Shown: positions 24,384 to 36,809, numbered from the stretch's first letter. The stretch: 64,000 nucleotides of DNA from Sepiola atlantica (GCA_963556195.1 OY744532.1:76583153-76647152); one strand, 5' to 3'. The notes: a model not told the origin generated them from the sequence alone. Translations and numbers: made by a program.

Positions 24384-24612
24384 CGACAGACTTCGACATA
24401 ACTTGCAACAATCTGCCGTTATTGGTTATTATCAAATAATAAAATACGATTTATTATTAATGCTCGATAATATATAAAAAGAAATGTCGAAACTATTAAT
24501 TGGAAATGTTACAACAAAAAAGTAAGGACGATAGTATCTTGATAAACACAATACCATTCCAAATGTTTGAATTTCATTGGTATCTAACTATAGAAAATTC
24601 AAAGAAAAGTCT

Positions 24613-24710
24613 TGCTCCGGGTGAGGGTCGAACTCACAACCTCCGCATATCTCTTACTATTTACCGACTGTCTATAAGTACGGCGCGCTAACCGATTGCG
24701 CCACCGGAGC
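24613..24710 (-). tRNA. tRNA-Ile(UAU) copy 76
   Basis: Identical to the consensus copy. Confidence 0.95.
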
Positions 24711-24939
24711 CGACAAACTTCGACATAACTTGCAACAATCTCGCGTTATTGGTTATTATCAAATAATAAAATACGATTTATTATTAATGCTCGATAATAT
24801 AACAAACGAAATGTCGAAACTATTAATTAGAAATGTTACAACAAAAAAGTAAGGACGATAGTATCTTGATAAACACAATACCATTCCAAATGTTTGAATT
24901 CCCTTGGTATCTAACTATAGAAAATTCAAAGAAAAGTCT

Positions 24940-25037
24940 TGCTCCGGGTGAGGGTCGAACTCACAACCTCCGCATATCTCTTACTATTTACCGACTGTCT
25001 ATAAGTACGGCGCGCTAAGCGATTGTGCCACCGGAGC
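24940..25037 (-). tRNA. tRNA-Ile(UAU) copy 77, D-arm variant
   Basis: D-arm haplotype G12A, G19C. Confidence 0.7.
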
Positions 25038-25266
25038 CGACAGACTTCGACATAACTTGCAACAATCTCACGTTATTGGTTATTATCAAATAATAAAATA
25101 CGTTTTATTATTAATGCTCGATAATATATAAAAAGAAATGTCGAAAATATTAATTGGAAATGTTACAACAAAAAAGTAAGGACGATAGTATGTTGATAAA
25201 CACAATACCATTCCCAATGTTTGAATTCCCTTGGTATCTAACTATAGAAAATCCAAAGAAAAGTCT

Positions 25267-25364
25267 TGCTCCGGGTGAGGGTCGAACTCACAAACTCCGC
25301 ATATCTCTTACTATTTACCGACTGTCTATAAGTACGGCGCGCTAACCGATTGCGCCACCGGAGC
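25267..25364 (-). tRNA. tRNA-Ile(UAU) copy 78
   Basis: G46T in the variable loop. Confidence 0.9.
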
Positions 25365-25593
25365 CGACAGACTTCGACATAACTTGCAACAATCTCGCGT
25401 TATTGGTTATTATCAAATAATAAAATACGATTTATTATTAATGCTCGATAATATATAAAAAGAAATGTCGAAACTATTAATTGGAAATGTTACAACAAAA
25501 AAGTAAGGACGATAGTATCTTGATAAACACAATACCATTCCAAATGTTTGAATTTCATTGGTATCTAACTATAGAAAATTCAAAGAAAAGTCT

Positions 25594-25691
25594 TGCTCCG
25601 GGTGAGGGTCGAACTCACAACCTCCGCATATCTCTTACTATTTACCGACTGTCTATAAGTACGGCGCGCTAACCGATTGCGCCACCGGAGC
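25594..25691 (-). tRNA. tRNA-Ile(UAU) copy 79
   Basis: Identical to the consensus copy. Confidence 0.95.
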
Positions 25692-25920
25692 CGACAGACT
25701 TCGACATAACTTGCAACAATCTCGCGTTATTGGTTATTATCAAATAATAAAATACGATTTATAATTAATGCTCGATAATATAACAAAAGAAATGTCGAAA
25801 CTATTAATTGGAAATGTTACAACAAAAAAGTAAGGACGATAGTATCTTGATAAACACAATACCATTCCAAATGTTTGAATTTCATTGGTATCTAACTATA
25901 GAAAATTCAAAGAAAAGTCT

Positions 25921-26018
25921 TGCTCCGGGTGAGGGTCGAACTCACAACCTCCGCATATCTCTTACTATTTACCGACTGTCTATAAGTACGGCGCGCTAAC
26001 CGATTGCGCCACCGGAGC
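25921..26018 (-). tRNA. tRNA-Ile(UAU) copy 80
   Basis: Identical to the consensus copy. Confidence 0.95.
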
Positions 26019-26247
26019 CGACAAACTTCGACATAACTTGCAACAATCTCGCGTTATTGGTTATTATCAAATAATAAAATACGATTTATTATTAATGCTC
26101 GATAATATATAAAAAGAAATGTCGAAACTATTAATTGGAAATGTTACAACAAAAAAGTAAGGACGATAGTATCTTGATAAACACAATACCATTCCAAATG
26201 TTTGAATTCCCTTGGTATCTAACTATAGAAAATTCAAAGAAAAGTCT

Positions 26248-26345
26248 TGCTCCGGGTGAGGGTCGAACTCACAACCTCCGCATATCTCTTACTATTTACC
26301 GACTGTCTATAAGTACGGCGCGCTAACCGATTGCGCCACCGGAGC
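26248..26345 (-). tRNA. tRNA-Ile(UAU) copy 81
   Basis: Identical to the consensus copy. Confidence 0.95.
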
Positions 26346-26574
26346 CGACAAACTTCGACATAACTTGCAACAATCTCGCGTTATTGGTTATTATCAAATA
26401 ATAAAATACGATTTATTATTAATGCTCGATAATATATAAAAAGAAATGTCGAAACTATCAATTGGAAATGTTACAACAAAAAAGTAAGGACGATAGTATG
26501 TTGATGAACACAATACCATTCCAAATGTTTGAATTCCATTGGTATCTAACTATAGAAAATTCAAAGAAAAGTCT

Positions 26575-26672
26575 TGCTCCGGGTGAGGGTCGAACTCACA
26601 ACCTCCGCATATCTCTTACTATTTACCGACTGTCTATAAGTACGGCGCGCTAACCGATAGCGCCACCGAAGC
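26575..26672 (-). tRNA. tRNA-Ile(UAU) copy 82
   Basis: C4T and A14T, as in copy 75 seven units earlier. Confidence 0.78.
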
Positions 26673-26901
26673 CGACAGACTTCGACATAACTTGCAACAA
26701 TCTGCCGTTATTGGTTATTATCAAATAATAAAATACGATTTATTATTAATGCTCGATAATATATAAAAAGATGTGTCGAAACTATTAATTGGAAATGTTA
26801 CAACAAAAAAGTAAGGACGATAGTATCTTGATAAACACAATACCATTCCAAATGTTTGAATTTCATTGGTATCTAACTATAGAAAATTCAAAGAAAAGTC
26901 T

Positions 26902-26999
26902 TGCTCCGGGTGAGGGTCGAACTCACAACCTCCGCATATCTCTTACTATTTACCGACTGTCTATAAGTACGGCGCGCTAACCGATTGCGCCACCGAAGC
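26902..26999 (-). tRNA. tRNA-Ile(UAU) copy 83
   Basis: C4T wobble only. Confidence 0.9.
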
Positions 27000-27228
27000 C
27001 GACAAACTTCGACATAACTTGCAACAATCTCGCGTTATTGGTTATTATCAAATAATAAAATACGATTTATTATTAATGCTCGATAATATAACAAACGAAA
27101 TGTCGAAACTATTAATTAGAAATGTTACAACAAAAAAGTAAGGACGATAGTATCTTGATAAACACAATACCATTCCAAATGTTTGAATTCCCTTGGTATC
27201 TAACTATAGAAAATTCAAAGAAAAGTCT

Positions 27229-27326
27229 TGCTCCGGGTGAGGGTCGAACTCACAACCTCCGCATATCTCTTACTATTTACCGACTGTCTATAAGTACGGC
27301 GCGCTAACCGATTGCGCCACCGGAGC
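27229..27326 (-). tRNA. tRNA-Ile(UAU) copy 84
   Basis: Identical to the consensus copy. Confidence 0.95.
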
Positions 27327-27555
27327 CGACAGACTTCGACATAACTTGCAACAATCTCGCGTTATTGGTTATTATCAAATAATAAAATACGATTAATTAT
27401 TAATGCTCGATAAGATATAAAAAGAAATGTCGAAACTATTAATTGGAAATGTTACAACAAAAAAGTAAGGACGATAGTATCTGGATAAACACAATACCAT
27501 TCCAAATGTTTGAATTTCATTGGTATCTAACTATAGAAAATTCAAAGAAAAGTCT

Positions 27556-27653
27556 TGCTCCGGGTGAGGGTCGAACTCACAACCTCCGCATATCTCTTAC
27601 TATTTACCGTCTGTCTATAAGTACGGCGCGCTAAGCGATTGTGCCACCGGAGC
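27556..27653 (-). tRNA. tRNA-Ile(UAU) copy 85, D-arm variant
   Basis: D-arm haplotype G12A, G19C with one intron change. Confidence 0.7.
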
Positions 27654-27882
27654 CGACAGACTTCGACATAACTTGCAACAATCTCACGTTATTGGTTATT
27701 ATCAAATAATAAAATACGATTTATTATTAATGCTCGATAATATATAAAAAGAAATGTCGAAAATAATCCTTGCAAATGTTACAACAAAAAAGTAAGGACG
27801 ATAGTATCTTGATAAACACAATACCATTCCAAATGTTTGAATTCCCTTGGTATCTAACTATAGAAAATTCAAAGAAAAGTCT

Positions 27883-27980
27883 TGCTCCGGGTGAGGGTCG
27901 AACTCACAACCTCCGCATATCTCTTACTATTTACCGACTGTCTATAAGTACGGCGCGCTAAGCGATTGTGCCACCGGAGC
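27883..27980 (-). tRNA. tRNA-Ile(UAU) copy 86, D-arm variant
   Basis: D-arm haplotype G12A, G19C. Confidence 0.7.
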
Positions 27981-28209
27981 CGACAGACTTCGACATAACT
28001 TGCAACAATCTCACGTTATTGGTTATTATCAAATAATAAAATACGATTTATTATTAATGCTCGATAATATATAAAAAGAAATGTCGAAAATATTAATTGG
28101 AAATGTTACAACAAAAAAGTAAGGACGATAGTATCTTGATAAACACAATACCATTCCAAATGTTTGAATTCCCTTGGTATCTAACTATAGAAAATTCAAA
28201 GAAAAGTCT

Positions 28210-28307
28210 TGCTCCGGGTGAGGGTCGAACTCACAACCTCCGCATATCTCTTACTATTTACCGTCTGTCTATAAGTACGGCGCGCTAAGCGATTGTGCCA
28301 CCGGAGC
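28210..28307 (-). tRNA. tRNA-Ile(UAU) copy 87, D-arm variant
   Basis: D-arm haplotype with the same intron change as copy 85, two units away. Confidence 0.7.
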
Positions 28308-28536
28308 CGACAGACTTCGACATAACTTGCAACAATCTCACGTTATTGGTTATTATCAAATAATAAAATACGATTTATTATTAATGCTCGATAATATATA
28401 AAAAGAAATGTCGAAAATAATCCTTGCAAATGTTACAACAAAAAAGTAAGGACGATAGTATCTTGATAAACACAATACCATTCCAAATGTTTGAATTCCC
28501 TTGGTATCTAACTATAGAAAATTCAAAGAAAAGTCT

Positions 28537-28634
28537 TGCTCCGGGTGAGGGTCGAACTCACAACCTCCGCATATCTCTTACTATTTACCGACTGTCTATA
28601 AGTACGGCGCGCTAAGCGATTGTGCCACCGGAGC
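28537..28634 (-). tRNA. tRNA-Ile(UAU) copy 88, D-arm variant
   Basis: D-arm haplotype G12A, G19C; last of four consecutive variants. Confidence 0.7.
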
Positions 28635-28863
28635 CGACAGACTTCGACATAACTTGCAACAATCTCACGTTATTGGTTATTATCAAATAATAAAATACGA
28701 TTTATTATTAATGCTCGATAATATATAAAAAGAAATGTCGAAAATATTAATTGGAAATGTTACAACAAAAAAGTAAGGACGATAGTATCTTGATAAACAC
28801 AATACCATTCCAAATGTTTGAATTCCCTTGGTATCTAACTATAGAAAATTCAAAGAAAAGTCT

Positions 28864-28961
28864 TGCTCCGGGTGAGGGTCGAACTCACAACCTCCGCATA
28901 TCTCTTACTATTTACCGACTGTCTATAAGTACGGCGCGCTAACCGATTGCGCCACCGGAGC
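28864..28961 (-). tRNA. tRNA-Ile(UAU) copy 89
   Basis: Identical to the consensus copy. Confidence 0.95.
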
Positions 28962-29190
28962 CGACAAACTTCGACATAACTTGCAACAATCTCCCGTTAT
29001 TGGTTATTATCAAATAATAAAATACGATTTATTATTAATGCTCGATAATATATAAAAAGAAATGTCGAAACTATTAATTGGAAATGTTACAACAAAAAAG
29101 TAAGGACGATAGTATCTTGATAAACACAATACCATTCCAAATGTTTGAATTCCCTTGGTATCTAACTATAGAAAATTCAAAGAAAAGTCT

Positions 29191-29288
29191 TGCTCCGGGT
29201 GAGGGTCGAACTCACAACCTCCGCATATCTCTTACTATTTACCGACTGTCTATAAGTACGGCGCGCTAACCGATTGCGCCACCGAAGC
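29191..29288 (-). tRNA. tRNA-Ile(UAU) copy 90
   Basis: C4T wobble only. Confidence 0.9.
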
Positions 29289-29517
29289 CGACAAACTTCG
29301 ACATAACTTGCAACAATCTCGCGTTATTGGTTATTATCAAATAATAAAATACGATTTATTATTAATGCTCGATAATATATAAAAAGAAATGTCGAAACTA
29401 TCAATTGGAAATGTTACAACAAAAAAGTAAGGACGATAGTATGTTGATAAACACAATACCATTCCAAATGTTTGAATTTCATTGGTATCTAACTATAGAA
29501 AATTCAAAGAAAAGTCT

Positions 29518-29615
29518 TGCTCCGGGTGAGGGTCGAACTCACAACCTCCACATATCTCTTACTATTTACCGACTGTCTATAAGTACGGCGCGCTAATCGA
29601 TAGCGCCACCGAAGC
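29518..29615 (-). tRNA. tRNA-Ile(UAU) copy 91, multiply substituted
   Basis: C4T, A14T, G19A and C41T; with four changes it is the most diverged full-length copy and probably inactive. Confidence 0.65.
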
Positions 29616-29844
29616 CGACAGACTTCGACATAACTTGCAACAATCTGCCGTTATTGGTTATTATCAAATAATAAAATACGATTTATTATTAATGCTCGAT
29701 AATATATAAAAAGAAATGTCGAAACTATTAATTGGAAATGTTACAACAAAAAAGTAAGGACGATAGTATCTTGATAAACACAATACCATTCCAAATGTTT
29801 GAATTTCATTGGTATCTAACTATAGAAAATTCAAAGAAAAGTCT

Positions 29845-29942
29845 TGCTCCGGGTGAGGGTCGAACTCACAACCTCCGCATATCTCTTACTATTTACCGAC
29901 TGTCTATAAGTACGGCGCGCTAACCGATTGCGCCACCGGAGC
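29845..29942 (-). tRNA. tRNA-Ile(UAU) copy 92
   Basis: Identical to the consensus copy. Confidence 0.95.
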
Positions 29943-30171
29943 CGACAAACTTCGACATAACTTGCAACAATCTCGCGTTATTGGTTATTATCAAATAATA
30001 AAATACGATTTATTATTAATGCTCGATAATATAACAAACGAAATGTCGAAACTATTAATTGGAAATGTTACAACAAAAAAGTAAGGACGATAGTATCTTG
30101 ATAAACACAATACCATTCCAAATGTTTGAATTCCCTTGGTATCTAACTATAGAAAATTCAAAGAAAAGTCT

Positions 30172-30269
30172 TGCTCCGGGTGAGGGTCGAACTCACAACC
30201 TCCGCATATCTCTTACTATTTACCGACTGTCTATAAGTACGGGGCGCTAACCGATTGCGCCACCGGAGC
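30172..30269 (-). tRNA. tRNA-Ile(UAU) copy 93
   Basis: G26C at the D/anticodon junction. Confidence 0.85.
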
Positions 30270-30498
30270 CGACAAACTTCGACATAACTTGCAACAATCT
30301 CGCGTTATTGGTTATTATCAAATAATAAAATACGATTTATTATTAATGCTCGATTATATAACAAAAGAAATGTCGAAACTATTAATTGGAAATGTTACAA
30401 CAAAAAAGTAAGGACGATAGTATCTGGATAAACACAATACCATTCCAAATGTTTGAATTTCATTGGTATCTAACTATAGAAAATTCAAAGAAAAGTCT

Positions 30499-30596
30499 TG
30501 CTCTGGGTGAGGGTCGAACTCACAACCTCCACATATCTCTTACTATTTACCGACTGTCTATAAGTACGGCGCGCTAACCGATTGCGCCACCGGAGC
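30499..30596 (-). tRNA. tRNA-Ile(UAU) copy 94
   Basis: G68A (C5-A68 acceptor mismatch) with C41T (G-U in the anticodon stem). Confidence 0.78.
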
Positions 30597-30825
30597 CGAC
30601 AGACTTCGACATAACTTGCAACAATCTCGCGTTATTGGTTATTATCAAATAATAAAATACGATTTATTATTAATGCTCGATAATATAACAAAAGAAATGT
30701 CGAAACTATTAATTGGAAATGTTACAACAAACAAGTAAGGACGATAGTATCTGGATAAACACAATACCATTCCAAATGTTTGAATTTCATTGGTATCTAA
30801 CTATAGAAAATTCAAAGAAAATTCT

Positions 30826-30923
30826 TGCTCCGGGTGAGGGTCGAACTCACAACCTCCGCATATCTCTTACTATTTACCGACTGTCTATAAGTACGGCGCG
30901 CTAACCGATTGCGCCACCGGAGC
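30826..30923 (-). tRNA. tRNA-Ile(UAU) copy 95
   Basis: Consensus tRNA; trailer is AGAA before TTTT. Confidence 0.95.
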
Positions 30924-31152
30924 CGACAAACTTCGACATAACTTGCAACAATCTCGCGTTATTGGTTATTATCAAATAATAAAATACGATTTATTATTAA
31001 TGCTCGATAATATATAAAAAGAAATGTCGAAACTATTAATCGGAAATGTTACAACAAAAAAGTAAGGACGATAGAATCTTGATAAACACAATACCATTCC
31101 AAATGTTTGAATTTCATTGGTATCTAACTATAGAAAATTCAAAGAAAAGTCT

Positions 31153-31250
31153 TGCTCCGGGTGAGGGTCGAACTCACAACCTCCGCATATCTCTTACTAT
31201 TTACCGACTGTCTATAAGTACGGCGCGCTAAGCGATTGTGCCACCGGAGC
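31153..31250 (-). tRNA. tRNA-Ile(UAU) copy 96, D-arm variant
   Basis: D-arm haplotype G12A, G19C. Confidence 0.7.
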
Positions 31251-31479
31251 CGACAGACTTCGACATAACTTGCAACAATCTCACGTTATTGGTTATTATC
31301 AAATAATAAAATACGATTTATTATTAATGCTCGATAATATATAAAAAGAAATGTCGAAAATAATCATTGGAAATGTTACAACAAAAAAGTAAGGACGATA
31401 GTATCTGGATAAACACAATACCATTCCAAATGTTTGAATTTCATTGGTATCTAACTATAGAAAATTCAAAGAAAATTCT

Positions 31480-31577
31480 TGCTCCGGGTGAGGGTCGAAC
31501 TCACAACCTCCGCATATCTCTTACTATTTACCGACTGTCTATAAGTACGGCGCGCTAACCGATTGCGCCACCGGAGC
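31480..31577 (-). tRNA. tRNA-Ile(UAU) copy 97
   Basis: Consensus tRNA with the AGAA trailer. Confidence 0.95.
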
Positions 31578-31806
31578 CGACAAACTTCGACATAACTTGC
31601 AACAATCTCGCGTTATTGGTTATTATCAAATAATAAAATACGATTTATTATTAATGCTCGATAATATATAAAAAGAAATGTCGAAACTATTAATCGGAAA
31701 TGTTACAACAAAAAAGTAAGGACGATAGAATCTTGATAAACACAATACCATTCCAAATGTTTGAATTTCATTGGTATCTAACTATAGAAAATTCAAAGAA
31801 AAGTCT

Positions 31807-31904
31807 TGCTCTGGGTGAGGGTCGAACTCACAACCTCCACATATCTCTTACTATTTACCGACTGTCTATAAGTACGGCGCGCTAACCGATTGCGCCACCG
31901 GAGC
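31807..31904 (-). tRNA. tRNA-Ile(UAU) copy 98
   Basis: G68A with C41T. Confidence 0.78.
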
Positions 31905-32133
31905 CGACAGACTTCGACATAACTTGCAACAATCTCGCGTTATTGGTTATTATCAAATAATAAAATACGATTAATTATTAATGCTCGATAAGATATAAAA
32001 AGAAATGTCGAAACTATTAATTGGAAATGTTACAACAAACAAGTAAGGACGATAGTATCTGGATAAACACAATACCATTCCAAATGTTTGAATTTCATTG
32101 GTATCTAACTATAGAAAATTCAAAGAAAAGTCT

Positions 32134-32231
32134 TGCTCCGGGTGAGGGTCGAACTCACAACCTCCGCATATCTCTTACTATTTACCGACTGTCTATAAGT
32201 ACGGCGCGCTAACCGATTGCGCCACCGGAGC
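32134..32231 (-). tRNA. tRNA-Ile(UAU) copy 99
   Basis: Consensus tRNA with the usual trailer; its 13-unit partner, copy 112, has the AGAA trailer. Confidence 0.95.
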
Positions 32232-32460
32232 CGACAAACTTCGACATAACTTGCAACAATCTCGCGTTATTGGTTATTATCAAATAATAAAATACGATTT
32301 ATTATTAATGCTCGATAATATATAAAAAGAAATGTCGAAACTATTAATCGGAAATGTTACAACAAAAAAGTAAGGACGATAGAATCTTGATAAACACAAT
32401 ACCATTCCAAATGTTTGAATTTCATTGGTATCTAACTATAGAAAATTCAAAGAAAAGTCT

Positions 32461-32558
32461 TGCTCTGGGTGAGGGTCGAACTCACAACCTCCACATATCT
32501 CTTACTATTTACCGACTGTCTATAAGTACGGCGCGCTAACCGATTGCGCCACCGGAGC
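32461..32558 (-). tRNA. tRNA-Ile(UAU) copy 100
   Basis: G68A with C41T. Confidence 0.78.
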
Positions 32559-32787
32559 CGACAGACTTCGACATAACTTGCAACAATCTCGCGTTATTGG
32601 TTATTATCAAATAATAAAATACGATTTATTATTAATGCTCGATAATATATAAAAAGAAATGTCGAAACTATTAATCGGAAATGTTACAACAAAAAAGTAA
32701 GGACGATAGAATCTTGATAAACACAACACCATTCCAAATGTTTGAATTTCATTGGTATCTAACTATAGAAAATTCAAAGAAAAGTCT

Positions 32788-32885
32788 TGCTCCGGGTGCG
32801 GGTCGAACTCACAACCTCCGCATAACTCTAACTATTTACCGACTGTCTATAAGTACGGCGCGCTAACCGATTGCGCCACCGGAGC
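32788..32885 (-). tRNA. tRNA-Ile(UAU) copy 101
   Basis: T62G mismatch with intron substitutions. Confidence 0.85.
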
Positions 32886-33114
32886 CGACAGACTTCGACA
32901 TAACTTGCAACAATCTCGCGTTATTGGTTATTATCAAATAATAAAATACGATTTATTATTGATGCTCGATAATATAACAAAAGAAATGACGAAACTATTA
33001 ATTGGAAATGTTACAACAAACAAGTAAGGACGATAGTATGTTGATAAACACAATACCATTCCAAATGTTTGAATTTCATTGGTATCTAACTATAGAAAAT
33101 TCAAAGAAAAGTCT

Positions 33115-33212
33115 TGCTCCGGGTGAGGGTCGAACTCACAACCTCCGCATATCTCTTACTATTTACCGACTGTCTATAAGTACGGCGCGCTAACCGATTG
33201 CGCCACCGGAGC
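33115..33212 (-). tRNA. tRNA-Ile(UAU) copy 102
   Basis: Identical to the consensus copy. Confidence 0.95.
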
Positions 33213-33441
33213 CGACAGACTTCGACATAACTTGCAACAATCTGACGTTATTGGTTATTATCAAATAATAAAATACGATTTATTATTAATGCTCGATAAT
33301 ATATAAAAAGAAATGTCGAAAATATTAATTGGAAATGTTACAACAAAAAAGTAAGGACGATAGTATCTTGATAAACACAATACCATTCCAAATGTTTGAA
33401 TTCCATTGGTATCTAACTATAGAAAATTCAAAGAAAAGTCT

Positions 33442-33539
33442 TGCTCCGGGTGAGGGTCGAACTCACAACCTCCGCATATCTCTTACTATTTACCGACTGT
33501 CTATAAGTACGGCGCGCTAACCGATTGCGCCACCGAAGC
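33442..33539 (-). tRNA. tRNA-Ile(UAU) copy 103
   Basis: C4T wobble only. Confidence 0.9.
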
Positions 33540-33768
33540 CGACAGACTTCGACATAACTTGCAACAATCTGCCGTTATTGGTTATTATCAAATAATAAAA
33601 TACGATTTATTATTAATGCTCGATAATATATAAAAAGAAATGTCGAAACTATTAATTGGAAATGTTACAACAAAAAAGTAAGCACGATAGTATCTTGATA
33701 AACACAATACCATTCCAAATGTTTGAATTTCATTGGTATCTAACTATAGAAAATTCAAAGAGAAGTCT

Positions 33769-33866
33769 TGCTCCGGGTGAGGGTCGAACTCAAAACCTCC
33801 GCATATCTCTTACTATTTACCGACTGTCTATAAGTACGGCGCGCTAACCGATTGCGCCACCGGAGC
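33769..33866 (-). tRNA. tRNA-Ile(UAU) copy 104, terminator lost
   Basis: G49T breaks the first T-stem pair; the proximal TTTT is changed to TTCT. Confidence 0.75.
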
Positions 33867-34095
33867 CGACAAACTTCGACATAACTTGCAACAATCTCGC
33901 GTTATTGGTTATTATCAAATAATAAAATACGATTTATTATTAATGCTCGATAATATAACAAACGAAATGTCGAAACTATTAATTGGAAATGTTACAACAA
34001 AAAAGTAAGGACGATAGTATCTTGATAAACACAATACCATTCCAAATGTTTGAATTCCCTTGGTATCTAACTATAGAAAATTCAAAGAGAAGTCT

Positions 34096-34193
34096 TGCTC
34101 CGGGTGAGGGTCGAACTCAAAACCTCCGCATATCTCTTACTATTTACCGACTGTCTATAAGTACGGCGCGCTAACCGATTGCGCCACCGGAGC
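34096..34193 (-). tRNA. tRNA-Ile(UAU) copy 105, terminator lost
   Basis: Same T-stem and terminator changes as its neighbour copy 104. Confidence 0.75.
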
Positions 34194-34422
34194 CGACAAA
34201 CTTCGACATAACTTGCAACAATCTCGCGTTATTGGTTATTATCAAATAATAAAATACGATTTATTATTAATGCTCGATAATATAACAAACGAAATGTCGA
34301 AACTATTAATTGGAAATGTTACAACAAAAAAGTAAGGACGATAGTATCTTGATAAACACAATACCATTCCAAATGTTTGAATTCCCTTGGTATCTAACTA
34401 TAGAAAATTCAAAGAAAAGTCT

Positions 34423-34520
34423 TGCTCCGGGTGAGGGTCGAACTCACAACCTCCGCATATCTCTTACTATTTACCGACTGTCTATAAGTACGGGGCGCTA
34501 ACCGATTGCGCCACCGGAGC
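34423..34520 (-). tRNA. tRNA-Ile(UAU) copy 106
   Basis: G26C; 13-unit partner of copy 93. Confidence 0.85.
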
Positions 34521-34749
34521 CGACAAACTTCGACATAACTTGCAACAATCTCGCGTTATTGGTTATTATCAAATAATAAAATACGATTTATTATTAATGC
34601 TCGATTATATAACAAAAGAAATGTCGAAACTATTAATTGGAAATGTTACAACAAAAAAGTAAGGACGATAGTATCTGGATAAACACAATACCATTCCAAA
34701 TGTTTGAATTTCATTGGTATCTAACTATAGAAAATTCAAAGAAAAGTCT

Positions 34750-34847
34750 TGCTCTGGGTGAGGGTCGAACTCACAACCTCCACATATCTCTTACTATTTA
34801 CCGACTGTCTATAAGTACGGCGCGCTAACCGATTGCGCCACCGGAGC
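34750..34847 (-). tRNA. tRNA-Ile(UAU) copy 107
   Basis: G68A with C41T; partner of copy 94. Confidence 0.78.
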
Positions 34848-35076
34848 CGACAGACTTCGACATAACTTGCAACAATCTCGCGTTATTGGTTATTATCAAA
34901 TAATAAAATACGATTTATTATTAATGCTCGATAATATAACAAAAGAAATGTCGAAACTATTAATTGGAAATGTTACAACAAACAAGTAAGGACGATAGTA
35001 TCTGGATAAACACAATACCATTCCAAATGTTTGAATTTCATTGGTATCTAACTATAGAAAATTCAAAGAAAATTCT

Positions 35077-35174
35077 TGCTCCGGGTGAGGGTCGAACTCA
35101 CAACCTCCGCATATCTCTTACTATTTACCGACTGTCTATAAGTACGGCGCGCTAACCGATTGCGCCACCGGAGC
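35077..35174 (-). tRNA. tRNA-Ile(UAU) copy 108
   Basis: Consensus tRNA with the AGAA trailer. Confidence 0.95.
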
Positions 35175-35403
35175 CGACAAACTTCGACATAACTTGCAAC
35201 AATCTCGCGTTATTGGTTATTATCAAATAATAAAATACGATTTATTATTAATGCTCGATAATATATAAAAAGAAATGTCGAAACTATTAATCGGAAATGT
35301 TACAACAAAAAAGTAAGGACGATAGAATCTTGATAAACACAATACCATTCCAAATGTTTGAATTTCATTGGTATCTAACTATAGAAAATTCAAAGAAAAG
35401 TCT

Positions 35404-35501
35404 TGCTCCGGGTGAGGGTCGAACTCACAACCTCCGCATATCTCTTACTATTTACCGACTGTCTATAAGTACGGCGCGCTAAGCGATTGTGCCACCGGAG
35501 C
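35404..35501 (-). tRNA. tRNA-Ile(UAU) copy 109, D-arm variant
   Basis: D-arm haplotype G12A, G19C; partner of copy 96. Confidence 0.7.
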
Positions 35502-35730
35502 CGACAGACTTCGACATAACTTGCAACAATCTCACGTTATTGGTTATTATCAAATAATAAAATACGATTTATTATTAATGCTCGATAATATATAAAAAGA
35601 AATGTCGAAAATAATCATTGGAAATGTTACAACAAAAAAGTAAGGACGATAGTATCTGGATAAACACAATACCATTCCAAATGTTTGAATTTCATTGGTA
35701 TCTAACTATAGAAAATTCAAAGAAAATTCT

Positions 35731-35828
35731 TGCTCCGGGTGAGGGTCGAACTCACAACCTCCGCATATCTCTTACTATTTACCGACTGTCTATAAGTACG
35801 GCGCGCTAACCGATTGCGCCACCGGAGC
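35731..35828 (-). tRNA. tRNA-Ile(UAU) copy 110
   Basis: Consensus tRNA with the AGAA trailer. Confidence 0.95.
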
Positions 35829-36057
35829 CGACAAACTTCGACATAACTTGCAACAATCTCGCGTTATTGGTTATTATCAAATAATAAAATACGATTTATT
35901 ATTAATGCTCGATAATATATAAAAAGAAATGTCGAAACTATTAATCGGAAATGTTACAACAAAAAAGTAAGGACGATAGAATCTTGATAAACACAATACC
36001 ATTCCAAATGTTTGAATTTCATTGGTATCTAACTATAGAAAATTCAAAGAAAAGTCT

Positions 36058-36155
36058 TGCTCTGGGTGAGGGTCGAACTCACAACCTCCACATATCTCTT
36101 ACTATTTACCGACTGTCTATAAGTACGGCGCGCTAACCGATTGCGCCACCGGAGC
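36058..36155 (-). tRNA. tRNA-Ile(UAU) copy 111
   Basis: G68A with C41T. Confidence 0.78.
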
Positions 36156-36384
36156 CGACAGACTTCGACATAACTTGCAACAATCTCGCGTTATTGGTTA
36201 TTATCAAATAATAAAATACGATTAATTATTAATGCTCGATAAGATATAAAAAGAAATGTCGAAACTATTAATTGGAAATGTTACAACAAACAAGTAAGGA
36301 CGATAGTATCTGGATAAACACAATACCATTCCAAATGTTTGAATTTCATTGGTATCTAACTATAGAAAATTCAAAGAAAATTCT

Positions 36385-36482
36385 TGCTCCGGGTGAGGGT
36401 CGAACTCACAACCTCCGCATATCTCTTACTATTTACCGACTGTCTATAAGTACGGCGCGCTAACCGATTGCGCCACCGGAGC
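36385..36482 (-). tRNA. tRNA-Ile(UAU) copy 112
   Basis: Consensus tRNA with the AGAA trailer. Confidence 0.95.
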
Positions 36483-36711
36483 CGACAAACTTCGACATAA
36501 CTTGCAACAATCTCGCGTTATTGGTTATTATCAAATAATAAAATACGATTTATTATTAATGCTCGATAATATATAAAAAGAAATGTCGAAACTATTAATC
36601 GGAAATGTTACAACAAAAAAGTAAGGACGATAGAATCTTGATAAACACAATACCATTCCAAATGTTTGAATTTCATTGGTATCTAACTATAGAAAATTCA
36701 AAGAAAAGTCT

Positions 36712-36809
36712 TGCTCTGGGTGAGGGTCGAACTCACAACCTCCACATATCTCTTACTATTTACCGACTGTCTATAAGTACGGCGCGCTAACCGATTGCGC
36801 CACCGGAGC
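36712..36809 (-). tRNA. tRNA-Ile(UAU) copy 113
   Basis: G68A with C41T. Confidence 0.78.

Larger units (their letters stand above)
30059..34309. repeat. 13-unit higher-order block, copy A
   Basis: This 4251-bp segment (tRNA copies 93-105) is followed directly by a near-identical second copy. Thirteen consecutive units match in order, including rare markers: G26C, alternating G68A/C41T copies, one D-arm variant, one T62G copy and two terminator-loss copies. One trailer difference (copy 99 against 112) shows the blocks are not byte-identical. The exact breakpoint phase inside the unit is unresolved. Confidence 0.9.
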
